Below are positions 38,331 through 50,700 of a DNA stretch of 64,000 nt, piece after piece. The stretch comes from Apostichopus japonicus (taxonomy: Eukaryota; Echinodermata; Holothuroidea; Aspidochirotida; Stichopodidae): positions 13,004,678-13,068,677 of the forward strand of contig NC_092579.1 in the NCBI RefSeq assembly GCF_037975245.1, read 5' to 3'. Under the pieces are notes generated by a model that saw nothing but the letters and a program-made list of their open reading frames with translations, did not search any database and was not told the DNA's origin. Position numbers and translations under genes: made by a program. Each line of letters opens with the position of its first letter. Position 1 is the first letter of the stretch.

Positions 38331-40987
38331 AATGCAACACCGAAATGATGAAGTTGCTAATTTGTACGCATTGGTAAAGTTGTCAATAATCTAACAACTA
38401 TCATTAATATATTTTCCCTAATGTTTAGCAGTTTCTCCACGTAGTCACTCACATAGACATAAGTTATTTCTCTTAATATGTGTTTCATCAGGTCTTTCAT
38501 CAAGACTAATAAGTCTTTCATCGGGTAACACTGAGACAAATATTTACCAATATCAAAGACATATCCAAGATGAGAGCTTTCAAGTACCTGCATGTATATC
38601 ACCCATATTGATTTTATCAGAAAGTCAGTTTTACTTATGCCATGTCTTATGTTAAGGAAATGTTTTCATGTTCCAATGTGGCAACGTGGCAATGTGGCTA
38701 AACACATATGACACAAAATGCGCTATGAAATATTTTGTATTTTAACACTCAAAGATCAATTTGCCATTTGTCAAGGACAAAATAAACAAACAGTATTGGA
38801 ATTATAACATGATTTTGTCCTTTTACTAAGCAGTGTTGCAACCAGTCATGACCAGTTAATCACTCAACTTTAGAGCTGTTTGTCCAGTATTTCCCCGTTG
38901 AGATAATACAGTGACCCAAATCAGGGGAAGGTAAAATCACTGGCAATTGATGATTCAACGTAAAACTTAAAATAATGACATTCAAAATACTTCTTCTATT
39001 AAATGGGTAATTGTAATCCAGACTTTCATATCATCTTAACTTATTTTTATTGTGTTTAATAGTAATTAGTATTGCTTCCAATTTCAGTTTGTAAAAAAAT
39101 TGCCAAAAGTTTTGAAAAGTAAGTTCCCAGCGGTTCTGCAGCTGCAAATTATTACCAGAGTCTGAAATTAGATAACAAACTTTCTTGTTGAAATAAATCA
39201 CTTTTAGAGTGTAAATAAAATCAAAGTGTTGTTTGAAACAAAAGAGACCTTTGTTCGACTTTCTAGCATATTTTAGAGGCATTTCTGGTCACCTATCAGC
39301 TAGCTAAAGCTCAGTCTTTTATGTTTACCTTTGCATCTCATATACTGGACCTTTTCTTTCTTCTCTTTGCATTCAATGCAACCTTGAAAGGTCACAAGCA
39401 GAAAGTAATCAAATTATTCAATGGTGAGCATTAGGTAAGCCAGCAAAATATAGGAAACAGCAGGCAGTTATTCCATGGTCATTTTTCACACGTCAATTTC
39501 CAAGAATAGATTAATGTGCTAGTTGTACAAGTAACCCATTTTGAAGGTCAGCATTTGTAACTGTTATCTACCAAAAATTAATATATCCTTCTAAGTTAAT
39601 TTCTAAGACTGACAAAACTTTCCTTTTATATGGCAAATATTTCCATCTTCTTTTCATTTACTTCACTTTTACTTCAAAATACAGAACATGCAATAAATGA
39701 AATGTCAGATACAAAAATAATGGTAAACATGTATTAATGTCAATAGTAAGATAGTTTATTTACAATATATTGCTTATAAATTGAATTTTTTAAAGATGGC
39801 AATTCATCAAAGTGACCTACGTATCTTTGTTTTTTTGTTTTTTCGTTATCAGGTTTATCCACTTGATAAATTGCAATATGCAAATTTTCACGTTCCCCTT
39901 GTCTTTTCCATTTGCCTCCAACTTTCCAAATCATTGTCTAATTTACACATGCAAACCAATGATCATTACTGTGAACGTAGTTATTCAAAGAGTATATAGC
40001 AACCCCATCCCCATCAGCTTCTCCCCCTCCCCACCCCCAAAACCATGCAGTTAGTCTGGCACCCCAAGTGCAGAGCAAACAATTAGTTTGCATTGCGTCT
40101 GAGGAAAATATGCTTTGTGTTAGAATAAGAATTCCAGTCACTTTAATTGATGAGCCTCCAGTATCTGAACGGTCATTTCTCCAAAATTAAAATTGGAATA
40201 GAATGTACAAACTAGACTCATAACAGTTGTCTTTAATGATGTAAAAAAATATCAAAATTGACTCTGTCTAAAACAATCCTTTAAGTATAGCACCAATTCA
40301 CAGAATGGAACTTAAATTACAGACAAATATGTAATTTTCATTCCTTTAACACCATAACACCCACCCCACCCCCCAATCCTTAACCCAATCATTCAATGAT
40401 TTCTGATTTTTACAAGAACATTTTGAAGTTAGTCTTTGAGAAGGTCACCATGTGCAAGTATTCCTGATTTATGTTTACATTTTCATATGAGATGCCATAT
40501 TGGAGCTCACTTTCTGTTGTTTTTTTGCTACTGTTTTCAAGATGTATCTTCACTGTCAAAGTGTTGCCTTTGAATAAATAACTTGATATGATGGTTAAGT
40601 TGAATGTGGAAAAAATAAACATGTTGTCAAGTGTAATGTCTGAATACAATATCACCTGTAAAATTATTATAAAAAAAAAACGTGTGAATGCAACATTGAA
40701 TAACTACAAGCAGTCCCATCTTGAGGATTCTTTGATTATTGACTACTACTTGAGGTATATAGGGAACAAATTAGACAAGATCAGAATGCACTCTCAAATA
40801 TGTTGCAAATAAATCCTGTGACAAATCCTGTGTGGTTGCACTTCTTTCATATGTTCATTCTACTTCACACCAGGCTCAACCAAATTACTTGGGCAATGTC
40901 CTGTCTGAAATGTTCGAAACTTTCTCTTCCTGTTCAAGATTACTTTGTTATTACCTTCAACAGGAGATAAGAAATGATACTTAAGTC

Positions 40988-41330
40988 CTTTGTTATTACA
41001 TGCCCAGTATGCTAGCTAGGTTTAATCGCTAAAAACCTTTGTTATTACATGCACAGTATGCTAGCTAGGTTCAATCGCTACTAACCTTTGTCATTACATG
41101 CACAGTATGCTAGCTAGGTTCAATCGCTAAAAACCTTTGTTACTACATGCACCGTATGCTAGCTAGGTTCAATCGTTACAAACCTTTGTTATTTAATGCA
41201 CAGTATGCTAGCTAGGTTCAATCCCTACAAACCTTTGTTATTACATGCACAGTATGCTAGCTAGGTACAATCGTTACAAACCTTTGTTATTTAATGCACA
41301 GTATGCTAGCTAGGTTCAATCGTTACAAAA
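40988..41330. repeat. 49-bp tandem repeat, about 7 copies
   Basis: The unit contains GCTAGCTAGGTTCAATCG and CCTTTGTTATTACATGCACA. The GCTAGC anchor recurs at 41011, 41060, 41110, 41159, 41208, 41257 and 41306, a steady 49-bp step. Copies differ by a few substitutions. Confidence 0.92.
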
Positions 41331-41633
41331 GTGTTCTAAGTCTTGAACAATGGTTGATAGTTTGTTGTGATAAAGTAACACAACAAACAAGCGTTAAAGC
41401 TTTTATTTAAATTTATTTAATGATTGGAGGAATTGGGAGTGACTTCGCCCAATTGCTTTAAGACAACATTTTCATGTAATAGTGTGCCTTCCATTCCCCT
41501 CCCCCGCCACCTCCCCCCACCCCCCCCCCCCCGTAAAAGAAAACATAACAAACTAGCAAACCATTCATAGGGTAAAATATTCCCCATACATATTCCCTCA
41601 GACATGCTTAAGATAGTTTAGTCTTTGCCTTCC

Positions 41634-41639
41634 TTTATT
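41634..41639 (-). terminator. Candidate TOP3A poly(A) signal
   Basis: AATAAA on the minus strand about 100 nt after the stop codon. Further AATAAA copies lie at 41402-41407 and 41412-41417. Chosen by motif and distance only. Confidence 0.4.
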
Positions 41640-41736
41640 TTTTTCCTCCTCCTAGTTTCCTTCAGGGTTTTGTTCATATGATGAACTCACAACCTCAGAT
41701 TCACTCGACGCAGAATTCACCGCTGAGACCGCCACG

Positions 41737-41768
41737 TCATTTGTCTGGACATGTTCTCCTCGTGTGAC
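41737..41768 (-). CDS. TOP3A: TOP3A terminal coding exon
   Basis: 32 nt encoding (G)HTRRTCPDK and TGA, completing CxxCxxxGHxxxxC (human GHTRPFCPQNR). It is separated from the previous exon by a 4.8 kb intron nearly filled by a TIR element. AATAAA on the minus strand at 41634-41639 could end the mRNA. Confidence 0.93.
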
Positions 41769-44700
41769 CTACAATCAAAGAGATAAAATGTGCCACAGTT
41801 ACATGATTTCGCAGATGCATAATTAATGCCTCGTTATGCATTCAATCTCGATGGTTTATAAAAACATTCTAGTTTTGGTACAATTGTGTAGTAAACGATC
41901 ACACAACAATGAGACGATGTACGTTTTTTTTTGGCCAATCCAATGGCCTGTTCGCCGAGATCGAGCAGAGAATGTTTTTCTTAACCTCAATTAAGGCACC
42001 TGGCAAAAAAAAGCGCTTTAGAAAGAGAAGATTCACGTGAACATCTCTAGGGGGATGTATCAAAGGCTGTCTTATTAAATAAAAGCCCTAAGTCACTACT
42101 TGCTTTCTTTTGAAAAAGGGAAACAACACAGATTCCATCATTGAGGGTACTGCAAGATGATGACACATATTTGACAAAACATCATCCCATTCCATATGAT
42201 TTATAACATTGGTATACATCCCCCATACCCCCCACACCACCCATACAGTACTGATTTCGCTTAACTCCCGTTAAAATTCGTTAAAAGGAAAATAACCGAA
42301 TTTCCACGTTTTGTCATCGAAATTCCCCGATTTTTATCGAAATTCCCCGAATTTTAACGATTGGTTATTTCAGTCATTTCCTTCGTGGAATTTTCAACGA
42401 TACGTTGAAATTCTTTTTTAAACGAAATAGAAGGTCAACGTGTGGTTACGCGAAACGTCGGAAAACGAGCAACTTCGTTTATTAGTATTGATTAGACTTT
42501 GGAACAGTCGTTTGAAGGCAGGAATTTTCTCAAGAGCATTCCTGTACTTGCATGAGTAGTGACACTCAAAGAAACATGTAGTGAAACTGACGGGGGACGT
42601 TTTCTAACTGTGAACCCCAAACACAGTGACATAAGTCTTAACTTCGCCAGGACGTAAGAAAGAATGCAGTCAAAGCTATGTACCACGAGGCACCCTTCCA
42701 GATAAATTAGAGTGCTGTTTAACCATTTAAATAACAATGGACATATAAACTTGGTTTACTTGCAGATTACGAAAAATAGTTATTTTTTAGAGATGTAAAT
42801 TTGTTTTTTTATTAGAGTTGGAGTATGAAACTTTGTTTCTGAGCGAAAACATGTAACTTGAAGCAAAATAAAGATGCCCCGCCCATTCTGCGAGGACGCT
42901 TCCATTTTTAGAAAAGGCGTTTTCTCTTTTTATTTTTTCTATTTTGTTTACTTTTAAACATGAAAATTATTTTAAAATATCTAAAGAACTTAGTAATGTA
43001 CTGCAAACTATCTATAAAAACAGAAAAACGATGTTTTAGGTATGAATAATGTGTTTAATATAACTAAAGTAGTAGGCCAATAGTCATGAGCTCATGATGA
43101 TAGTGTCGTCAATTCGTTTTCTCAGTTTATATTTGCGACATATCACCCGTGTACATCGATCAATGGCATGGTGAAAACCCCGTGTGAAAATATGTTGACC
43201 CCAAAAGACGCAAATGGCCGTTCTAGAAAGTACCGTCATAACATTAACAACACAAGGCCAGTTTGCTCTCTCAGGTCCGCACGTGTACAGCCATTTTTTC
43301 ACACATGATATTATGCTGTGCATGCATTGCGGGCGCGATTGCGGCAAACATAAAAGAAAATGAATGAAAATGAAAAACTTACGATATTTTTTCACAAATA
43401 TTGATGCTTAGATAAGTGCTTCCTCACAATCAACGAGCCGCCCTAAAATTCGCTCCGCTTACGGAAAAACTTCTATATATATAACAAATGGAAAAACCCG
43501 AGTTTTTACACACATAATTCCCACTGACATTGGTCACAGAACATAAGTAGGTCATTGACATTCGAACTTGGCAACTTGCCCAAGTTCATCGCACCATGGG
43601 AACGACACAACACATTGAACATGATGTTATATTCTCCCGCCATCTGGACGCCGAGTGTAATATGCAAATTATGAATGGTACTGCGCAGCGTGGTTAAATC
43701 TTAACCTATTGCGACACAAATTTTGGGAAGCTGTTGTTTGAAGTAACTTTTGTATCAAATGTAAGGTACTGTATCATGTATGTGACACAAGAGAAAGAAA
43801 ATGAAATCGGAGGCTGCTCGAACCAGTTTCAGCTTGATTTTTACAACCCATCGCACAACACGTGCGTGCGTAATTTGTTTTCTTAACATGACTTTTAATG
43901 AGTAAGTAGGAAAGGTGTTTAAGTTTGCTAATTTATGCGAGTTTTTGTTTAAAATCTTGTGATTGATAGACAAATATAGTCTTTTTTCTTCAAAAGTTAC
44001 GACGTTGCCAAAGGCCGAGTTATATAAATTCAGTGATCTGAACTTCTGAAGACCACGAATACTGATCATGTGTGTTAGGCAATTATTATTACACGAAAGG
44101 TTCGCAATATTATTGGGCCTAATTAGTAATTAACATACATTGATCGTTGTCTTGCTGCCTGAATTACTACCTGCTGGAAAAGAAAACCTTAATTATTGTA
44201 CTCATAACGTCCTATTTTCATTTAAAGTCCAGTAACGGTGCGTCGAAAAAGCCGCGATCGGGAAACGGCCTTTAAACGTTTAACCGACCGGCAGGCGATA
44301 CGGTGAAACGGTTAGCGAAATATCTGATAGGTCACACCCTTATTTAAACACACACAACAAAACGCCCTTATTCAATGAAAATATACTGAAAACCATATCG
44401 CAAAAACACAAAATCGCTTATAACTCGAAAACGGAAGGAGACATCGACTTTTGTCGGCTGTAAAGGGATTTCCTAAACCGAATTTTGATGCGCTCTATCC
44501 ACCTGTGTCATTTACGAGCTTCTCTGACGTAAGCTGCAGTACGTAATGTCTCTGTACCAGTTCCGCGAAATTTATTTACGCAGTAAACATTGTTCATTAT
44601 CTTTTCTTTCACAACGAATATTCAAAGTTGTGCTCCACACGCTTCACAGATATTGTTTTATGTCGTTCATTTTCAATTCTACTTTAAAATTACATTTTCG

Positions 44701-47700
44701 AACGATGCATTGCATGCCTTATCAAGCATTCCTGATTAGTAAAACTAAGGAAGGATATTCAAATATATATTATTTTCATTTGACATGATTTTATGAGTTG
44801 TTCCACTTGAAAAACGATGATAAAACCGAAAAACAAAACATTTACTTCTCATGTGACGCATACCGGGAGACTCATAAAAACTCCCCCTACTCATTAAAAT
44901 AAATTTATACATGCCGTCAGGCCAGTTGAAAGCCGTCAGGCCAGTTGAAAGCCCTCCCCAGTAATGTTTGATCAGCTCTTCCCAATATACAATACTCAAA
45001 TAAGCAATGAAAATATATTCATTTTCCACAGAAATCTACCCAACGTGGGCCCCAAGTCACTGCTTTATTTTCTTAGTAGTCATGGAAACAATTGTTTGCA
45101 ACTCTCTTGCTGGCCAGGTGTTTTCAAGTTTTATTAATAGCACGACTTTTGATTGGTTCATTCAATATAAACTTTCTATCCCTGCTGGATTGTTCTACTT
45201 ATATATATATGAATGAATATTTGGTTTTCAATTAACTAAGTAACAGATAACATCCATTCCATTACGAACAGTAGGGGTAAAATAATGTTTGCTTCTAGAG
45301 GCAGCCAGCCGTGAAGGTTCTGCAGTGCTAAACCCCCACGAAGATAAATACTATGCTAATTAACATAAGGTAGGCGTGAATTTGACAAAGCCAAGTTTAT
45401 GATTGGACTAAGCCTTTCAAAAAAGTTTGGTGGTGGGGATATCCAGGGTAGGGAATGCACATGTAAGCAGCATACTACAGGTGGCCCAGACCCAGGCTGC
45501 GACCTTACCAGGGCAGTCCATCTGCTTTCGCGAGCAACTTACAGTAACGGGTTAGGGGGGAAATAACAGTTTTTTTTTTGTTTTTTTTTTGCGTGCATTG
45601 AAGTCTGGAGATTTTTTGGACGGAATGCGCTCTCAGAAAAGTTTGAAAGTGAGTGCGGTTCTGTAGTAAACGGTACTGTAGTACGTCAAGTAACAGGAAT
45701 TTATTGGTAATAAAGATCTCTTTGATATCCAGCTACGACTGTTTCATTGTTGATATTTTTTTCTTGTTTTTTCTGACACTGCGTTCCTTGGTGAGTTACT
45801 TAAACTTATCTTAGTTTAATACTAGCCTATAACTTAAGTACTTGTTACGATCGACCAAGACTAGTTTTTATTATCCTAGCCAAATCATTTTTCAAACACC
45901 TAGTACAGAACTTACTCCGTCTTATATACAATCACACTTTTGCAACGTTTGTAATATTCCTCGGCAACTTCTGGTAGAGTCTGAAAACGGCTGTAGTTAC
46001 ACTAAGGATTCTATGCAAGTCACAACCTTGATATGTCTAGAATTGCCTTTGCGGTTTTTGATCGCGATAACTTTCGTGGAAATTTCGTTGAAACTTCGTT
46101 GACAACCGTGCCCGCAGTAGTCTAAATCTTGTCAACGAAATTAACCGATTTTCAACTTTTTTTATCGATTTTTAACTTTTGTTATCGATCGTTGATTTTT
46201 TTTCAACGGGAGTTAAGCGAAATCAGTACTGTACCCCCAAAAAAATGAAAGACCCACATTGTCAAATACATTTTGGTGGGATACTATGATATAAAGATTC
46301 CCAGCAGTAAATACAATGGATGTACATACATACAGTACCACTTTTTAAGAAATTCAACTGACATTTGTTTCAAATTTTATATACAAAATTTATTAATGTT
46401 TTTTCAAATATAAATTAAACACTGGAACTTGAGACTTTTTTATAATATTGTCATTATTTAGAAAACCGTGTCCTTCTAAAGTAGTTGAATATATTTAATT
46501 ATTTACATAACGTCAAAATTTGGCAGCTAAAAACAAAATCACAATATAGCAACACCGGGTATGTCATTCAATACTGGGTAAAACAGTGTTCCATGTGATA
46601 TTAAAATCTCACCTTGTTGACCACAGAGACCACAAGTGGGTGCTTTTCTTTGTTTAGTATCACCTCCATTGCCCCTTCCTCTTCCTCTTCCTCTTGAACC
46701 ACCATACCCACCTCTGCTTTGTCCCCTATTCCAACCCCCTTGTTGGCCTCCTGACAATAGGATAAAAAAGAATGCAAAAAAAAAACAAAATGAAGGATGA
46801 TCTTTTCCCTCAAGCCTCAAGGAAAATGAGAACAAATTTCGAAAAGGAGTCTTAAGGGATTCCTTTACTAGTACAGACTGTCTGACTGGCACCTTATGCA
46901 AGAAAGGAAAAGGGTATGCAATATGGATTTATTCAAAACTAAGAATTGGATAGCTCAGTTGGAAGAGTATAGTTTTTGCACTCATATTATAATGTTACTA
47001 ATTGCATGTTTATTTCTAGCAAGCAGCGACAAGTAATGATTGCAGGTAGCAGTATTTATGTAACAGAAATGACACCAAAAGATGTGAAATGAAAGACTGT
47101 GTGCATATGTGTGTGTATGCATGTTCCCCCCCCCCCCCCCCACATCTTTACAGTGATTCAGAATAATGTTATCAACTTTAATCTGAACATAAACTGTACA
47201 GAATCTTCTGGGAAGTCAAAACATGTTTGATTAATTTCAGTAATTTTTTTGTTTCGGCAAGTGGAATAATGATATTAAATTGAAACACACACCTCCACCA
47301 AATCCTGATTGCTGGTTTGCATCCTCATCAGCCCATTGAAATAATTTACACTGGCTATCCCGGGGCTTGCCGCAAACGTAAAATTTTCGGCCTTTGTTTG
47401 GTCCATCTTTCTGAACTGTTCTTCTGCAAGAAGACAAATAAATAATGAATTTTCATTAATCTGCACAGACTCCCTTCTTCATTCCGTTTACATATTTTTC
47501 AAACAAATCTCAAAGAAAAATCCTTTTCCAAACTGCATCAACAGTTTTGACAAGATTAAAATATCACAGACCCAGTTTACATGTGATGGTAAAACATTAA
47601 AGTTGAGTAAACTCCATCACATGTTTAACTCAATAATATAAATATGTAGGAACCATTTCCTCAAGAAAATTTCCCAAATACAGATTGAAGAGTGGGAAGT

Positions 47701-50700
47701 ATCAACTAATGGGTAAATAATACTAAACATATTTGCAAAACTTGAAGCCTATTTTGAGTTTCAAAGCCCTCACCCAAAACAATCTCCTACATGTCTTTGA
47801 TAGTGCACACTAATGTAGAGAAGATAAATGAACACATTTTAATATCTAGACTACATATTGTATGATAGCAGGTTCACTCTCTGTAGCCTCAAGACACTTG
47901 AAAATAATGCATAATCCCTTTAGCCGTAGGCCCGAATAGTGTATGTGCCGACATGATATGAAAATAACAAAATTTAAGGTATCTGTGCAAGTAAAACGTT
48001 TCTGGCAGAATATTATCCACATTCTGACAGAATTGATGAGCAGAAATAACCCGCTGATACTGGCAGCTAGGATTGGATGGAGTGGTACACAGTTTGATAT
48101 TAATATATCCAGACAGACAGATCGAGAGATGGACAGACAGACAGACAGACAGGTGTTTATATGACATTGTCATTGACAATGAATCATGCCATCTTGCTTG
48201 GTGCTCAGCATATAAGTATGGAGTGGAGGAACATGTGTGTCTGATTTGTAAATACGATTTAGCGCCCTTTGTGGCAGCTCATCGTGTATAGTCCACAGTG
48301 ACTTGAGAACGGTCATGGAATGATAATAGACGGTTGGTTATAGGCACTGCGCCATGAGCGTCTTCGGACGGATACCGGCGCAATACCAAGTGTACACATT
48401 ATTATAGTATTATTATTATGGTCAAAATGAATTTGGTCATATGACTGAAACTTACTCGACAGCAGCCTGGTTGCACTGGCATAATACCTCTCCCCATACA
48501 TTGGTGCTTCTACCGTTTTCATCATTGACAGATTCATAGCCACTGCCAGAACCTTCATTGCCAGATTGGAATCCCCCACCGCCGAAGGAACTGCTGCGAG
48601 GTTGCCAATTAGTGGACGAGGAGTTTGAGTTGAAGCCAGCGGTATTCTGGGTAGTTTCCTGATCGCTCCAGAGAAAAAAATTGCACTGACTTGATTGGCA
48701 CTTGAAAAACTTTCGACCTAGTGAGGGCAGAAAGGAGGCAAGGATGAGCAAGAATTATGAATGAAAACAATGAATGACTTGCATTAACTGTATCATAAAT
48801 AATACCTGTACTTGGACATAATAATAGGTAGGTTAGATTAAACCTAGTGAAAGCAGAATAGGTTAGGAGCAGCAAGAATTATGACAAAAATTAATGACTT
48901 GCATTAACTGTATCATAATTAATATCTGTACTTAGACATAATAATAAGTCGGTTAGATTAGACCTAGTGAAAGCAGAATAGGAGGTAAGGAGCAGCAAGA
49001 ATTATGGAAAAAATTAATGTCTTGTATTAATTGTATCATAATTAATATCTGTACTTGGACATAATTATAAGTAGATTATATTACAAAGCATGTACAATAC
49101 TTCAGAAAGTAACATCAGTACCAATGGCCTGCAAAATCTTCCTAAGGGTTCCATATTTTATTAATTTTTCTTGGAGGGGGGTGGGAGGGAGGGGGCAGAT
49201 ATCTAAGATCCAAACTGCACTCATTTGAAACATAATTACCTTGGTTAGGCCCGTCCTTCTTCACTGTCAGCTCAACAGCATCACTACCGCAGCTACAGAC
49301 CACTGCATTACTACCGCTGGCCTGATTGGAAAACCTATGACGAAATGAAATAAAGTTTAGTACTATAAGAGCTAAACTCACTGGCATAAGAGTAGGCTCG
49401 GGGATGCAGGTGTTTATAGAACTTTGATAGCAAACTATAATCACAAACTCATACATACACTTCACTGACTTGAATTCATGTGTGTTTATAGAACTTTGAT
49501 AGCAAACTATCATCACAAACTCATACAGCAAACTATCATCACAAACTCATACATACACTTCACTGACTTGAATTCATGTGTGTTCATAGAACTTTGATAG
49601 CAAACTAATCACAAACTCATACATACACTTCACTGACTTGAATTCATATGTGTTCATAGAACTTTGATAGCAAACTAATCACAAACTCATACATACACTT
49701 CACTGACTTGAATTCATGTGTGTTCATAGAACTTTGATAGCAAACTAATCGCATAACACATACATACCCTTTACTAACTTGAATTAATGTGTGTTTATAG
49801 AACTTTGTTAGCAAACTAATCAAACTCATACATACACTACACTTACTTGAATTATTGTGCGTTTATAGAACTTTGATAGCAAACTAATCACATAACACAT
49901 ACATACCCTTTATTAACTTGCATTAATGGTGTCCTCTGCTGAATGTCACCATTAAAGGGCCTGGAGGCACCCCTGTTTGACCTCTGACCTCTGTTTCCAG
50001 ATGATGAAGATGAGGACGATGCACCTCCTCTTCTACTTTGTGTGGACCGTGAGGAGCTGCCATGAGATGACTGGGATGAAGCTGTGTTTGAGTTAGAGCT
50101 GTAACTTCCAGATGATCTGTTATTACCTGCATGAGTGGCAGGGGAAACATATTTAGACATATGTAAACTCTCTTAATGACTACAAGACTGACCAAATGTA
50201 TCACACTGGTAGAAAGGAGAAGTACTTAACCAAATAATCAAATTGATTTATGACAAAGATAAAGTTTACCCCAAATTTTATTGCTATAATTGGTCTTTCA
50301 GGAACTTTTGCACTAAAGCTATGAGGTAAGGCCCCTTTCCCAAAATTGTGCAAATACTGAGCAAGATCTCCAACCCACATCCATCTCCCAGCCTCCCCCA
50401 CCCAATTCGAGCCAGGCAATGATAAACTTCAATATGACACTGATTTAGGCCAACATTAATTATTGATAATTTGATTTTCTGCACAAGAAATGTTGTAAAA
50501 TTTTCAATAGGAAAGCTATGGATTAAAGATCCTCTCCCAAAATATTACAAATACTGAGTTGTATAAAGTCATCATATGGCAAATAAACTTCATCCCACTG
50601 CTCCCCCCCCCCCCCCATGCTGGCACAACCCTCATTAATTGTAAATGACTCCAGCTTAGATAAAATGTTATTGACTTACTTCTGATTCCTTTAATACCAA

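Larger units (their letters stand above)
37535..41736. other. Intergenic region between TOP3A and TMF1
   Basis: TMF1 5' flank on the left and TOP3A 3' UTR/flank on the right. It contains the E-box palindrome, tRNA-Ile, a 49-bp tandem array (about 40988-41330) and otherwise AT-rich unique-looking sequence with no convincing coding potential. No TATA box placed with confidence. Short T, C and A runs are present. Confidence 0.7.

Noticed and set aside
46945-46995. tRNA-like TAGCTCAGTTGG sequence
   Set aside because: No pairing anticodon or T-arm; at most a decayed tRNA or SINE head.
49918-50126. Shorter version of the Ser-rich TOP3A exon ending at CAA before GTTAAT
   Set aside because: It ends in phase 0 and cannot join the next GRF exon, which needs phase 2; the GTATGT donor at 49906 fits.
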